Positions 47,261-56,594 of a stretch of 64,000 bases of DNA are shown here, in pieces (the stretch's first letter is position 1; each line of letters opens with the position of its first letter). The notes beneath the pieces are model-generated. The model saw only the letters and a program-made list of their open reading frames with translations, searched no databases and had not been told where the DNA came from. The stretch covers positions 16,358 to 80,357 of the forward strand of contig CAZYAN010000010.1 of the NCBI GenBank assembly GCA_964645585.1, written 5' to 3'. Source of the stretch: DATGSL01 sp964645585. GTDB taxonomy: Bacteria > Verrucomicrobiota > Verrucomicrobiia > Opitutales > T3Sed10-336. The translations under genes were made by a program, and so were the position numbers.

Positions 47261-47683
47261 ATGAAACCTCGCATCTCGGTAATCACCCTCGCCGTCGACG
47301 ACCTGCAACGCTCGCTCGAGTTCTACCGCGATGGACTGGGACTGGAAACCGACGGAATCGTTGGCGAAGAATTTCCGTATGGCGCGGTCGTTTTCTTTAA
47401 ACTTCAGGCCGGATTACAATTGGCGCTCTGGCCGCGGAAAAGTCTCGCGCACGACACCGGCTTGAACGAGGACAAACGGGAGTCGCCGCCCCGGTTTTCG
47501 CTCGGCCACAATGTCGGTTCGGCCGACGAGGTCGATCAGGTGATGGCCCGGGCCAAGCAGGCCGGCGCCACGATCGTCAAAGCCGCGCAAGAGACATTCT
47601 GGGGCGGGTACGCGGGCTACTTTTTCGATCCGGACCATCATTCGTGGGAGGTTGTCTGGAACCCCGCGCTGACGCTGGATTGA
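47261..47683 (+). CDS. VOC (glyoxalase/bleomycin-resistance fold) family protein
   Basis: A 140-aa protein made of two babab units. ISVITLAVDDLQRSLEFYRDG is the usual opening; the second half includes GYAGYFFDPDHHSWEVVWNP. Metal-binding His/Glu positions are only partly clear. VOC proteins include glyoxalases, dioxygenases and resistance proteins, so the reaction cannot be named. The stop codon lies inside a REP-like hairpin. Confidence 0.85.
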   Translation: MKPRISVITLAVDDLQRSLEFYRDGLGLETDGIVGEEFPYGAVVFFKLQAGLQLALWPRKSLAHDTGLNEDKRESPPRFSLGHNVGSADEVDQVMARAKQAGATIVKAAQETFWGGYAGYFFDPDHHSWEVVWNPALTLD

Positions 47684-47742
47684 CGTCGGTTTCAGCCGAC
47701 GCGGTCAAAAATGCGCCCTTCAGTCGGGCGGTTTCTTGACGC
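47681..47742. repeat. Pair of REP-like stem-loops
   Basis: Two adjacent palindromes: a 27-bp element at 47681-47707 (TGACGTCGG ... CCGACGCGGTCA around TTTCAG), then CGCCC-TTCAGTC-GGGCG at about 47714-47730 followed by GTTTCTTG. Both have TTCAG in the loop, like the palindrome at 1326-1339. They may form a REP pair and also end transcription of the VOC gene. Confidence 0.45.
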
Positions 47743-47775
47743 TGTCCAAGGTGACCCATAGCGTTTCCGCCCTTC

Positions 47776-49608
47776 ATGTCAGTCAGCAAAATCAGCTCGT
47801 CCGCTTCCGCGCCTGCCCCTGCCCCTGCGCCCGAAGCTCCCGCTCACCGCCTTTCTGATTTCAGCACGAATCGCCGCGTGGTTCTCCTTTCCTCCATGGC
47901 GATTGTCATCGGCGGCCTGAGCGCGCTCATCGCCTTCATGCTGGTTCGCTTGATTGCTTTGGTCACCAACCTCGCGTTCCATCAAACCGTCTCGGTGCGC
48001 GAAGCGGTCCCGCAAGGTCACCACCTGGGTTTCTGGGTCGTGCTGGTACCGGTGACGGGGGCCTTGATCATCGGCTTGATGGCGCGGTTTGGCTCGGACC
48101 GGATTCGCGGGCACGGCATTCCCGAGGCTCTGGAAGCGATCCTTCTCGGCAGAAGCCTGGTGCGCCTGAAAGTCGCTATTCTCAAGCCGATCTCCGCCGC
48201 CGTGTCGATCGGAACCGGCGGACCGTTTGGTGCGGAGGGTCCGATTATTATGACCGGCGGCGCAATGGGATCTCTCTTCGCGCAGCGTTTCAAACTCAGC
48301 GCGGCCGAGCGGAAAACGCTTCTGGTCGCCGGTGCCGCGGGCGGAATGGCGGCGGTATTTGCGACCCCGATCGCCGCGGTGATGCTGGCGGTCGAGCTCC
48401 TGCTTTTCGAGTGGAAGCCGCGAAGTTTTATCCCGGTCGCGATCGCGGCGCTGGTCGCATCGATCGTGCGAGTGCCGCTCCTCGGAGCCGGTTCCATTTT
48501 CCCGGTCATTCCGCACGGGGCCCCCAGCGGCATCGAGCTGGCCATCGCGGCCGGCATCGGGATTCTGGCCGGTTTCGGATCGGGCGCGCTGACGTTGATC
48601 GTCTACACGTTTGAAGACCTCTTCGAGCGGTTGCCGATCCATTGGATGTGGTGGCCGGCGATCGGTGCGGTTTTCGTCGGAATCGGCGGCATCATCGAAC
48701 CGCGCGTGCTCGGCGTCGGTTACGAAACGATTCACGGGTTCCTCCGGGGCGAGCTGCTCGGACCCGCGGTAGCCGGCTTACTCGTCGCCAAGGCGGTCGT
48801 ATGGGCGATCGCCCTTGGTTCAGGAACATCGGGAGGGGTCCTCGCGCCGCTTCTGATGATCGGGTGCGCGGTCGGCGCGCTTGCGGGGCAGCTTATTCCA
48901 GCGGGGGATCCAGGGCTTTGGGCAATGATCGGCATGACCGGCATGATGGCGGGCACGATGCGCGCTCCCCTGACGGCTGTGCTGTTCGCCGTCGAGCTGA
49001 CCCGCGATTATTTTATGCTTCCAGCCGTGCTGGTTGGCGCTGTCGCGGCGCTGGGCGTCACGGTCCTGATCATGCGCCGTTCCATTCTCACCGAAAAATT
49101 AGCCCGCCGCGGGCATCATATCATTCGCGAATACAGTATCGATCCGTTCGAAATTACTCGTGTGAAGGAGGTCATGGATCCCGACATTCCGCTCGTGCAG
49201 GCATCGATGACGCTGCCGGAATTTTCCTCCCGGATCTCCAGCGATAAATCCGTCCTCGGCCGGCGTCAGGGAACCTTGATCGTCGACGCGGACGGGAGTT
49301 TGCGAGGAATCGTCACCCGCGGCGACCTCGTTCGCGCCATGCGCCAGGAAGGATCGGCCGAAATGACCGTCCTCGACGCCGGCACGACCGATCTGGTCGT
49401 CACCTGCCCGGATGAACCTTTGCATGTCGCCCTGACGAAGATGCTCGACAAAGATATTGGTCGACTGCCGGTCGTGGACCCGGCGAATCGACTTCGTCCC
49501 GTCGGCTACCTCGGCCGCGCCGCGATTCTCGCCGCACGCAGGAAGATGCATGAGGAGGAAAATTTCCGGGATCGTCCGACCGCCGCTGGCGCATTGCACC
49601 AAACATAA
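47776..49608 (+). CDS. ClC-family chloride channel/transporter with C-terminal CBS pair
   Basis: A 610-aa protein. The ClC core spans ~30-450: GHGIPEALEAI (motif 1), GTGGPFGAEGP with the gating-position Glu (motif 2) and GTSGGVLAPLL (motif 3). Residues ~465-600 are two CBS domains (VKEVMDPDIPLVQASMTLPE; GTLIVDADGSLRGIVTRGDL; DIGRLPVVDPANRLRPVGYL), which usually bind adenine nucleotides and modulate the channel. It moves chloride or a similar anion, as channel or proton antiporter, in the inner membrane. Confidence 0.93.
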   Translation: MSVSKISSSASAPAPAPAPEAPAHRLSDFSTNRRVVLLSSMAIVIGGLSALIAFMLVRLIALVTNLAFHQTVSVREAVPQGHHLGFWVVLVPVTGALIIGLMARFGSDRIRGHGIPEALEAILLGRSLVRLKVAILKPISAAVSIGTGGPFGAEGPIIMTGGAMGSLFAQRFKLSAAERKTLLVAGAAGGMAAVFATPIAAVMLAVELLLFEWKPRSFIPVAIAALVASIVRVPLLGAGSIFPVIPHGAPSGIELAIAAGIGILAGFGSGALTLIVYTFEDLFERLPIHWMWWPAIGAVFVGIGGIIEPRVLGVGYETIHGFLRGELLGPAVAGLLVAKAVVWAIALGSGTSGGVLAPLLMIGCAVGALAGQLIPAGDPGLWAMIGMTGMMAGTMRAPLTAVLFAVELTRDYFMLPAVLVGAVAALGVTVLIMRRSILTEKLARRGHHIIREYSIDPFEITRVKEVMDPDIPLVQASMTLPEFSSRISSDKSVLGRRQGTLIVDADGSLRGIVTRGDLVRAMRQEGSAEMTVLDAGTTDLVVTCPDEPLHVALTKMLDKDIGRLPVVDPANRLRPVGYLGRAAILAARRKMHEEENFRDRPTAAGALHQT

Positions 49609-49763
49609 GTCACTCCCGCTGCCAGAACCGTCGAGTGCCCGGCTTGACGTTTCTGACAACAAAGCCACGCTGATCCGCATGGGGCGGAGCACCGTGCCGG
49701 CGCGGAAATGATCTGAATCCAATCGCTCTCGCCAGCCGGCCCGCTCCTCGCTTCACGACTGTC

Positions 49764-50957
49764 ATGTCCTATTTCGACTACAATGCGACCACTCCGCTTT
49801 CGCCGGCCGCGCGCGACGCGTGGCTGGAGGCGGAGAGCATTGCCTGGCAGAATCCCTCGGCGCCGTATCGGTCCGGCGCCCGTGTTCATAATCTTTTGGA
49901 AAAAGCGCGCGCCCGCCTGGCCGCGAGGATCGGCTGCGAGCCCGGGCGGATTGTCTTCAACTCTGGGGCAACCGAAGGGGTGAATTCAGTTTTTCAATAC
50001 GCTTCATCCAATGCGGCCGGAAACCAGACATCGGTTCTGCTTTCGCCTTTTGAACATCCATGCGTGGTCGCTTCGGCGAAGCGTTATTTTCCCGGGAATG
50101 CGGTTCAACTGACCGCCGGACGCGATGGCCGCTGCGATCCGGCCGAGGCGAAAGCGCGCCTGCAAGAACGGCCGTTCGCCCTTCTCGCCATCATGGCCGC
50201 AAACAATGAAACCGGGGTTCTGCAACCTTGGGCTGAGATCGCCGAAGCCGCTCGCACAGCCGGCGTACCTGTCTTGTGCGACGCTTCGCAATGGGCGGGA
50301 AAGCGGCCGCTTCACGGTCTTGCCGAAGCGGGATTCGTCACGGCGTCCGCTCACAAATTCGGCGGGCCGAAGGGATGCGGCTTTCTCGTCGTCCCGAAGT
50401 CGGCCGCCGATTACCGCGGATTCGCAGGCGGGGAACAGGAGCACGGGATGCGGGCGGGAACGGAGAACTATCCCGCGGTGGCAGCCATGCTCGCGGCGCT
50501 CGAGGAATGTGAAGACCGGGCCGCTGACAAAACATTGATCGCTGAGCGGCTGCAATGGCGCCGGGAGTTCGAACGTCAGATCACGCGGAGGATCCCGGAG
50601 GCAAGAATAGCCGGGGGCGAGAGTGAACGGCTTTGGAACACCGTTTTTCTGGTTCTTCCCCGCGGCGCCAATGACCGTTGGGTGCGCAAGCTCGATCGCG
50701 AGGGGATCGAAGTCTCCACGGGATCCGCCTGCTCGTGGGGCAAGGATGAGCCGTCGCACGTGCTGACAGCGATCGGCTTTTCCCGCGACGAGAGCCGCCG
50801 CGCGATCCGGATCAGTTCCGGGTGGGAAACCTGCCGGGAGGATTGGCTCGAACTGGCGGAAGCACTCGTCAAAATCGATCGAGAAATCGCCGGCAGCACG
50901 GGAAATGCCGGCGTCATTCAGCTAGAGTCGAAACCTTCGCGCAATGCCCCGCATTGA
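49764..50957 (+). CDS. Cysteine desulfurase-like aminotransferase (class V)
   Basis: A 397-aa PLP enzyme of the NifS/IscS family. YFDYNATTPLSPAARDAW is the standard N-terminus, NNETGVLQPW lies in the middle, the PLP-binding Lys is in SAHKFGGPKGCGFLVV, and the sulfur-accepting Cys is in STGSACSWGKDEPSHVL. It converts cysteine to alanine and delivers sulfane sulfur to Fe-S clusters or thio-cofactors. No isc/suf scaffold genes are nearby, so the recipient is unclear. Confidence 0.9.
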   Translation: MSYFDYNATTPLSPAARDAWLEAESIAWQNPSAPYRSGARVHNLLEKARARLAARIGCEPGRIVFNSGATEGVNSVFQYASSNAAGNQTSVLLSPFEHPCVVASAKRYFPGNAVQLTAGRDGRCDPAEAKARLQERPFALLAIMAANNETGVLQPWAEIAEAARTAGVPVLCDASQWAGKRPLHGLAEAGFVTASAHKFGGPKGCGFLVVPKSAADYRGFAGGEQEHGMRAGTENYPAVAAMLAALEECEDRAADKTLIAERLQWRREFERQITRRIPEARIAGGESERLWNTVFLVLPRGANDRWVRKLDREGIEVSTGSACSWGKDEPSHVLTAIGFSRDESRRAIRISSGWETCREDWLELAEALVKIDREIAGSTGNAGVIQLESKPSRNAPH

Positions 50958-51142
50958 AAGCGCGTGATAGCGTGCCGCTCTTTCGATCGGCACATTCGCC
51001 ACGCGCAATGCCGGTTGGTCCCCAGCGTCGTGAACTTAGTTTTGGTGACGCGCACTGACCCGCGTCTCGCCAACCGCCGCCCGCTTGTATAGAACCGCGT
51101 CTTGTCGTCCGGAACGACGAACTTTTCCGGGAGACGATTCGC

Positions 51143-52330
51143 ATGGAACGCATCCAAGACAGGGCCAGAAAAACTTTTCGCTGGGATCTCGTAAAAGGCT
51201 CCTGCTCCGGGGTGCTGGAAACGGGCTGGCAGGTATTCGCCCTGCTGCTCGCGGTTCGTGTTTTCCACGCTCCCTCCGAGATCAAAGCTTCGATCGCAGC
51301 CGCCGGGTCCTACGGGCATCTGCTCGCGCCGCTGAGTGTTTTCGTTATTACCCGATCCCGCACTCCAGTCAGCCGAGCGTGCAGCTTGTTTCTCTTCTGC
51401 GCATCGATGCTCCTTGTACTGGCTGTGTTTTCTTCCACGCTTACCTGGTTCATCGTCGCGATGATCGGGTCAGCAATTCTGTTCGCCCAGCAGATGCCGC
51501 TGATGGTGCATATCTACTCGGAGAACTACCCCGCTCGAAAGCGCGGGTCGATGGTGTCCAACAGCATCGTCCTCTCGGTGACCGCCGCAGCCCTCTTTTC
51601 CGCTGCGGGAGGCAAACTTCTCGACCGCAATCTTGATTTCTACCCGGCGGTTCTTCTGGTGATGGCCGGTGCCGCGGCGGTTGCCGGATTGGCGATCAGC
51701 CGAATGCCGTCGACACCGCTTCCGCCCTCCCCGAGCAAGAATCCGCTCGCCAACATCAGCTATGCCTGGAAGCACCGCGAATTTGGCTGGATGCTGATCG
51801 TCTGGATGCTGATGGGTATCGGAAATCTCATTACAATCCCGCTGCGCGTCGAATATCTTGCCAATCCAGCCTACGGGATCAATGCGACGAACGCACAGGT
51901 TGCGCTGATTGTTGCGGTGATCCCCTACTTCGCTCGCATCCTGACGACTCACTTCTGGGGAAGGCTCTTCGACCGGCACAATTTCATTGTGGTCCGCACT
52001 CTGCTCAACAGCTGCTTCCTGATCGGCATCCTCCTCTTTTTCCACTCGACCAGCCTTGGGATGCTCGGCCTTGCCGCGAGCATCTTCGGAACCGCGGCCG
52101 CGGGAGGAAACATCGCCTGGAGCCTCTGGGTCACCAAACTCGCCCCGCCGGGCAAAGTTGCCGACTACATGAGTGTCCATACCTTCAGCACCGGAATTCG
52201 CGGCATCCTCGCACCGTATATCGGCTTTTACCTTATTGCCGCGGTTTCTCCATCGGCAACCGCCATTCTAGCGGCCACCCTGATCGGAACCTCGATTGTC
52301 CTTCTCCTCCCCATGAAGAGCCGATGGTGA
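51143..52330 (+). CDS. MFS transporter
   Basis: A 395-aa protein with about 12 TM helices and no recognised specificity motif. The first helix is poorly matched to the classic pattern, but a basic cytoplasmic loop (ENYPARKRGSMVSNSI) follows helix 4, and GRLFDRHNFIVVRTLL corresponds to the second-half loop. No substrate-specific features were recognised. No strong partner gene is adjacent. Confidence 0.8.
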   Translation: MERIQDRARKTFRWDLVKGSCSGVLETGWQVFALLLAVRVFHAPSEIKASIAAAGSYGHLLAPLSVFVITRSRTPVSRACSLFLFCASMLLVLAVFSSTLTWFIVAMIGSAILFAQQMPLMVHIYSENYPARKRGSMVSNSIVLSVTAAALFSAAGGKLLDRNLDFYPAVLLVMAGAAAVAGLAISRMPSTPLPPSPSKNPLANISYAWKHREFGWMLIVWMLMGIGNLITIPLRVEYLANPAYGINATNAQVALIVAVIPYFARILTTHFWGRLFDRHNFIVVRTLLNSCFLIGILLFFHSTSLGMLGLAASIFGTAAAGGNIAWSLWVTKLAPPGKVADYMSVHTFSTGIRGILAPYIGFYLIAAVSPSATAILAATLIGTSIVLLLPMKSRW

Positions 52331-52383
52331 GAGGACGGACATGAATCTTTTGTCTCTGGTCTTTAGTCGTTTGCTTTTCGCAC

Positions 52384-52545
52384 CAAACAACCAGCAACCC
52401 AATAACCAATTACCAAGAACCAANNNNNNNNNNNNNNNNNNNNNNNNNNNNNNNNNNNNNNNNNNNNNNNNNNNNNNNNNNNNNNNNNNNNNNNNNNNNN
52501 NNNNNNNNNNNNNNNNNNNNNNNAAGAACTAAGAACCACTCCCCA
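52384..52545. repeat. Heptamer repeat array spanning an assembly gap
   Basis: The bases left of the 100 N (52424-52523) read as seven-base units of the AAnnACC type (for example AACAACC, AGCAACC, AATTACC, AAGAACC). The bases right of it begin AAGAACT and AAGAACC. The same AAGAAC(T/C) unit occurs, on the opposite strand, at 63932-64000. The right-hand units contain the TAG stop of the M23 peptidase gene. The run of exactly 100 N is a standard placeholder, so the true array length is unknown. Confidence 0.75.
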
Positions 52546-53545
52546 CCCCAAACATCAACTGCAGGGTGCGCTGGGTGTGGCTTCCGATGACAGCGCTGTC
52601 GCCGCGGATGTTCAAGGTGTGCAGGCAGGCGCACTGTTGAACAAGTTCGCGATCGAACTCGACCACCCGCGCTTGTTCGCGCTGGTCCGGCTCCGCCGCA
52701 AGCGCCTGCCAGCGCTTCGGCACCCCGGTTGAAGTGAACGCGATTTCCCAGCCTTTCGGACCGTCCACAGGAATCGCTCCGCGCACGAGCGATGGATAGC
52801 GGCGGATAAAATCGGGCATCTTGTTCGATTTTACCCGCAGCACGAATGCCGTCGGCTGCGCTTGCAGGTAATCGTCGAACCCGTGCACGGCACCTGACCG
52901 GTACTGATTGTAAAAGTCGAGCGGATCGATCCCGACAATATTCATGCCGTTCATCACACCGTGCGTGTTCTTCGATCCAAACTCTTTCCAATCGTACCAG
53001 CGTTGAAAATCCTCGCTCAGCCAGACCGCGATCTCGAAGTGCAGATGCGCACGGTCCCGCGGGATATGGTTGCCCCGAGCCGACCGCCCCATGATACCAA
53101 TGCTCGTTCCCGCTTTGACCCGCGTCCCAGGCTGAATGCCTTCGCGAATCTGTCCGAGGTGTGCATAGAGCGTCAGCATCGGCAGGCGCGCTTCACGGTG
53201 CTCGATGACGACGTAACGGCCGTAACTGCTCTCGGAGGGGACGGTATTAACATAGACAACGACCCCGTCCATCGCGGCGTAAATCGGATCGGTCGCTTCG
53301 CCGCGCGCATCCCGCGAAATCGGTTTCAGATCCAGGGCTTCATGAAATCGAGTTCCACTGTTGCGCACACATCCGAAAAGACCCGACTCGACGCGTCCTG
53401 AAATGGTCGGCTGGATAAACGCCTCGGGACCCTTCCTCTCCGCATAGGCCGGGTTTGGCGTCGGCCATACAAGAGGCAAGCGCTCGGAAGCGGCCGCGGC
53501 CGAAACAAAGGCAAAGAACAGAGCGAACCCGCGCCCAATCACCAC
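52529..53545 (-). CDS. M23-family metallopeptidase (LytM-type), secreted
   Basis: A 338-aa protein with a GTG start and signal peptide (MVIGRGFALFFAFVSAAAAS). Zinc ligands: first His/Asp in RFHEALDLKPI, then the HxH motif in RAHLHFEIA. The beta-barrel core between them has VVVYVNTVPSESSYGRYVVIEH. About 100 residues after the peptidase fold are of unknown role. M23 enzymes cut peptidoglycan cross-bridges or act in division as degenerate LytM proteins; here the metal site looks intact. It overlaps the upstream lipoprotein gene by 7 bp, and its stop codon lies in the heptamer array. Confidence 0.87.
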   Translation of the reverse strand: MVIGRGFALFFAFVSAAAASERLPLVWPTPNPAYAERKGPEAFIQPTISGRVESGLFGCVRNSGTRFHEALDLKPISRDARGEATDPIYAAMDGVVVYVNTVPSESSYGRYVVIEHREARLPMLTLYAHLGQIREGIQPGTRVKAGTSIGIMGRSARGNHIPRDRAHLHFEIAVWLSEDFQRWYDWKEFGSKNTHGVMNGMNIVGIDPLDFYNQYRSGAVHGFDDYLQAQPTAFVLRVKSNKMPDFIRRYPSLVRGAIPVDGPKGWEIAFTSTGVPKRWQALAAEPDQREQARVVEFDRELVQQCACLHTLNIRGDSAVIGSHTQRTLQLMFGVGSGS

Positions 53546-54054
53546 CCGGTCCGGCTGGAATTCTCCCCGCCGATCTCGTCTGATGTCTTCTGGATCGACC
53601 GGATGATCTCAGGCAGATCATCATCCGGGACTTCCAGGTAAAAGAGCATCCGTCCATCCGATACGGGGCCGTCAATGTAGTAGGCGCCTAACGGAACTCC
53701 ATTGATCGTCACAACGAGGCGCTTGCCTTGATTGCTGATCGTCGTCCGGTAGAAATCGCTCGCCGCCCGCGGACGGAACAGCAAAACAACCGCCGGACCG
53801 AATTCCGTTTCGATTTGGGCAACATTGGCGATGTCCCCTTCATAATAAACCGGCTTCGCCTGCACGGTAATATGGCTCCCGCTCACCGGCAGGATGACGT
53901 CAAGCGTTCGGCTGGCGGGGAAGTGCGAGCTTTCTTCCAAGTACAAGCGGGTGAGGTGCGGCGTGTAATCCCGCCCGCGGGTCTGGCATCCCGCGACGGC
54001 CAGCGCCAGCAGAACCGCTAGAATACCTGACAGAAACATGGAGGGGAATCTCAT
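53539..54054 (-). CDS. Predicted lipoprotein of unknown function
   Basis: A 171-aa protein starting at ATG 54054 with a signal peptide (MFLSGILAVLLALAVAGC) whose lipobox is AVAGC. The mature part is beta-rich (VILPVSGSHITVQAKPVYYE; VVLLFRPRAASDFYRTTI) and has no recognised family. It is translationally coupled to the M23 peptidase, so the two may function together in cell-wall remodelling. Confidence 0.65.
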   Translation of the reverse strand: MRFPSMFLSGILAVLLALAVAGCQTRGRDYTPHLTRLYLEESSHFPASRTLDVILPVSGSHITVQAKPVYYEGDIANVAQIETEFGPAVVLLFRPRAASDFYRTTISNQGKRLVVTINGVPLGAYYIDGPVSDGRMLFYLEVPDDDLPEIIRSIQKTSDEIGGENSSRTGW

Positions 54055-54305
54055 GATCCGATGAAATAAACTCCACGCGGGTAACCACAAGCCGAAAGAT
54101 CGGCCGTCCCGAATTCAACGCACTATTTCCCACCTCATCACCATAACCGCGCCCCTCGGCGGTTCGTCCTCCCGGCCCCGTCCTAGTGCTATCTAATACA
54201 CCGCTCGCCGCGGCCCTTGGAATTATCTTGCTATCTCGCTCGGTGCAACCAGCATAGGCTCGACCGAACGCGGCTCTCACTCGTTTTCTCCCCTTTCATT
54301 TACCC

Positions 54306-56594
54306 ATGGCTGACCCACGACCCTCCACTAGCCGAACCCCTGGATCGCCCGCTTCCTCTCCATCACTTTCGTCTCCTCCTCCAGTCAAGCACGCCAGATC
54401 CGCTCGCACCCGCCGGCGCGATCCGATCAAACACCGGGAACGGGCGCTTCTTCAGTTGGCGAAACTCCATTTCCCGAGGAGGTCTGACCTCCGGCGGAGT
54501 TTGCAAAAGATCACCGAAGCGGCGGTTCGCTGTCTTGAAGTATCGCGCGCAAGCATCTGGCTGCTGTCGCCGGGGGGTGAATCTCTTCGCTGCCACGCCG
54601 CCTACGACCAACTGAGCAAGGCGAACGTTGAACGTCTTGAACTGCCCGCCGCGCATTTTTCCCTTTATTGGAAATTCCTCAAACAGCGGCTGACAATCGC
54701 CGCCGAGAACGTCGAAACCGATCCCGCATTCCAGGAAATCCTCAAGGACTACATGCGGCCTAACGGCATCCGCGCCACGCTCGACGCCGGCATCCGCATC
54801 AACGGCGCGCTCACGGGCGTCATCTGTTTGGAAGAGAGGCGCTCTCGCAAATGGACGTTCGATGCCAAGCAGCTCGCGGCTTTTCTCGCCGAAGTTAGCG
54901 TTCACGCGATCCACGAAGCTGAATTGCGGCAAATCGATATCCTGAGTCGCAGCTTCGCCGATCTCGGCCGCAAGCTGAACGCCTGCACCACCCCCCGCAT
55001 GGCCGCAAGACTGATTGGGCAGACGGCCCAGAAACTGTGGGGATGGGATTCGATGTTCCTCCTCCTTGAGGATCCCGCCTCGAGCCGCCTGGTCCCCGTT
55101 CTCGCTATGGATACGATCAGCGGGCGCCGAGTTCAGGTTCCGTTCGCCGCCGACGATCTTGCGCTCACACGGGTGCGCCGATTTCTCCAAGAAGAGAAAT
55201 TTCTCTATAATGGTCACTCCGCGGCTTTGCAGCTGACTCCGTTCGGAGATGTGCAGCGCCCGTCGCAGTCCCGCATGTTCATCACCATCCGTGACGGCGA
55301 CAGACCGCTCGCGCTGCTTTCCATCCAAAGCTACTCCCCCGACGCCTACTGCGAAAAGGCACTCGACGGTCTCGCGGCCCTCGGCGAATACTGCACCGGT
55401 GCCGTCGCTCGCCTGCAAGCGCAGGCCCTGCGGCGCGAAAGCGAAGAGCGGTTCCGAAAACTGGCCGAGGGCACGACCGAGGGTATTCTCATTCACAGCG
55501 CGACACGCGTCTACGAAGCCAATGGCCGGCTTGGTCAGATCTTCGGCTACAGCGATTCCGAAATCCGGAACCTTTCTCTTCCGGATCTCATTCCCGCCGC
55601 TCGCAACAGCAAGCGCAACGGCGCCAGCCAGCCAACGCGCAGCGAGCGAATCGAAGAGACCGGGGTCCGCAAGAACGGTACGGTCTTCCCGCTCGAAATG
55701 GTCACGCGCCGGTGCCGCTATCTCGGGAAATCCGCGATGGTCACCGTAATGCGCGACATCTCAGAACGTAAACGCGTCGAAGAGGAACTTCGCAATCATT
55801 CCCGCAAGATCCTCGAAGTGCAGGAGGCCGAACGCCATCGCGTCTCGCGCGACCTCCATGACAGCGTGAACCAGCTGCTCACCGCAGCGCAATTTCGGCT
55901 CGAATCCGTCACGCATTCCCTTGTCGCATCACCCGAACGCGCTCAGACCAATCTGAATGCCACCCGCGAACTTCTCAGCAAAGCGATGGAGGAAATCCGC
56001 ACGATTTCCTGGAACCTCCGCCCGAACGATCTCGATGCCGTCGGGCTGCCCGGCGCCATCCGCACCCTCTGCCAGGATTCCGAGGACAGGACCGGAATCG
56101 CGATCGCCTTCCATTACCCCAAACAGGCCGGCGAAATCGATAAAGCATCCGCCGTCGCCCTCTTCCGGATCATCCAGGAAGGACTCGCCAACGCCTGTCG
56201 CCATTCCAAGGCTCGACACATCACCCTTACCATCCGCTGGACCCGTGACACGATCGTCATGGATCTGACGGATGACGGCGCAGGATTCTCACCGGCAACC
56301 AGTCGGCCCGCCGGACGGAAGAACGGGCTCGGCCTTCTCAACATGCGCGAGCGCGCCTCGGCGGCAGGAGGGAGGCTGACAATTGACTCCGCTCCTGGGA
56401 AAGGCGCGAAGATCCACCTCGAGCTTCCAGCGAATCTCCAATCTCGCTCAGGCAAAGACGATTCCAACGGACAGAAGCCCGCCATATCCAATCAGAAACG
56501 CACCGGTGCGCCCGAGGATTCGGTTGAATTCCTTACCGGTATCCGCCTTGCGCAAATCCCCGCAGAGACGCCGCGCCGGAATCAGCATGACTAG
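54306..56594 (+). CDS. Sensor histidine kinase with two GAF domains, PAS and HisKA_3
   Basis: A 762-aa cytoplasmic sensor. GAF-like domains are at about 60-200 (VRCLEVSRASIWLLSPGGE) and 220-375; PAS at ~385-500 (RFRKLAEGTTEGILIHSA). The HisKA_3 segment VSRDLHDSVNQLLTAAQ gives phospho-acceptor His518. The HATPase at ~620-715 ends with LTDDGAGFSPATS and NGLGLLNMRERA. Such NarX-like kinases usually pair with a LuxR-type response regulator, which is not adjacent. The last 49 residues are antisense to menA and have no domain character. Confidence 0.88.
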   Translation: MADPRPSTSRTPGSPASSPSLSSPPPVKHARSARTRRRDPIKHRERALLQLAKLHFPRRSDLRRSLQKITEAAVRCLEVSRASIWLLSPGGESLRCHAAYDQLSKANVERLELPAAHFSLYWKFLKQRLTIAAENVETDPAFQEILKDYMRPNGIRATLDAGIRINGALTGVICLEERRSRKWTFDAKQLAAFLAEVSVHAIHEAELRQIDILSRSFADLGRKLNACTTPRMAARLIGQTAQKLWGWDSMFLLLEDPASSRLVPVLAMDTISGRRVQVPFAADDLALTRVRRFLQEEKFLYNGHSAALQLTPFGDVQRPSQSRMFITIRDGDRPLALLSIQSYSPDAYCEKALDGLAALGEYCTGAVARLQAQALRRESEERFRKLAEGTTEGILIHSATRVYEANGRLGQIFGYSDSEIRNLSLPDLIPAARNSKRNGASQPTRSERIEETGVRKNGTVFPLEMVTRRCRYLGKSAMVTVMRDISERKRVEEELRNHSRKILEVQEAERHRVSRDLHDSVNQLLTAAQFRLESVTHSLVASPERAQTNLNATRELLSKAMEEIRTISWNLRPNDLDAVGLPGAIRTLCQDSEDRTGIAIAFHYPKQAGEIDKASAVALFRIIQEGLANACRHSKARHITLTIRWTRDTIVMDLTDDGAGFSPATSRPAGRKNGLGLLNMRERASAAGGRLTIDSAPGKGAKIHLELPANLQSRSGKDDSNGQKPAISNQKRTGAPEDSVEFLTGIRLAQIPAETPRRNQHD

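Noticed and set aside
54363..55496. A 377-codon minus-strand frame.
   Set aside because: It is antisense to the GAF domains of the histidine kinase and has no recognisable fold.
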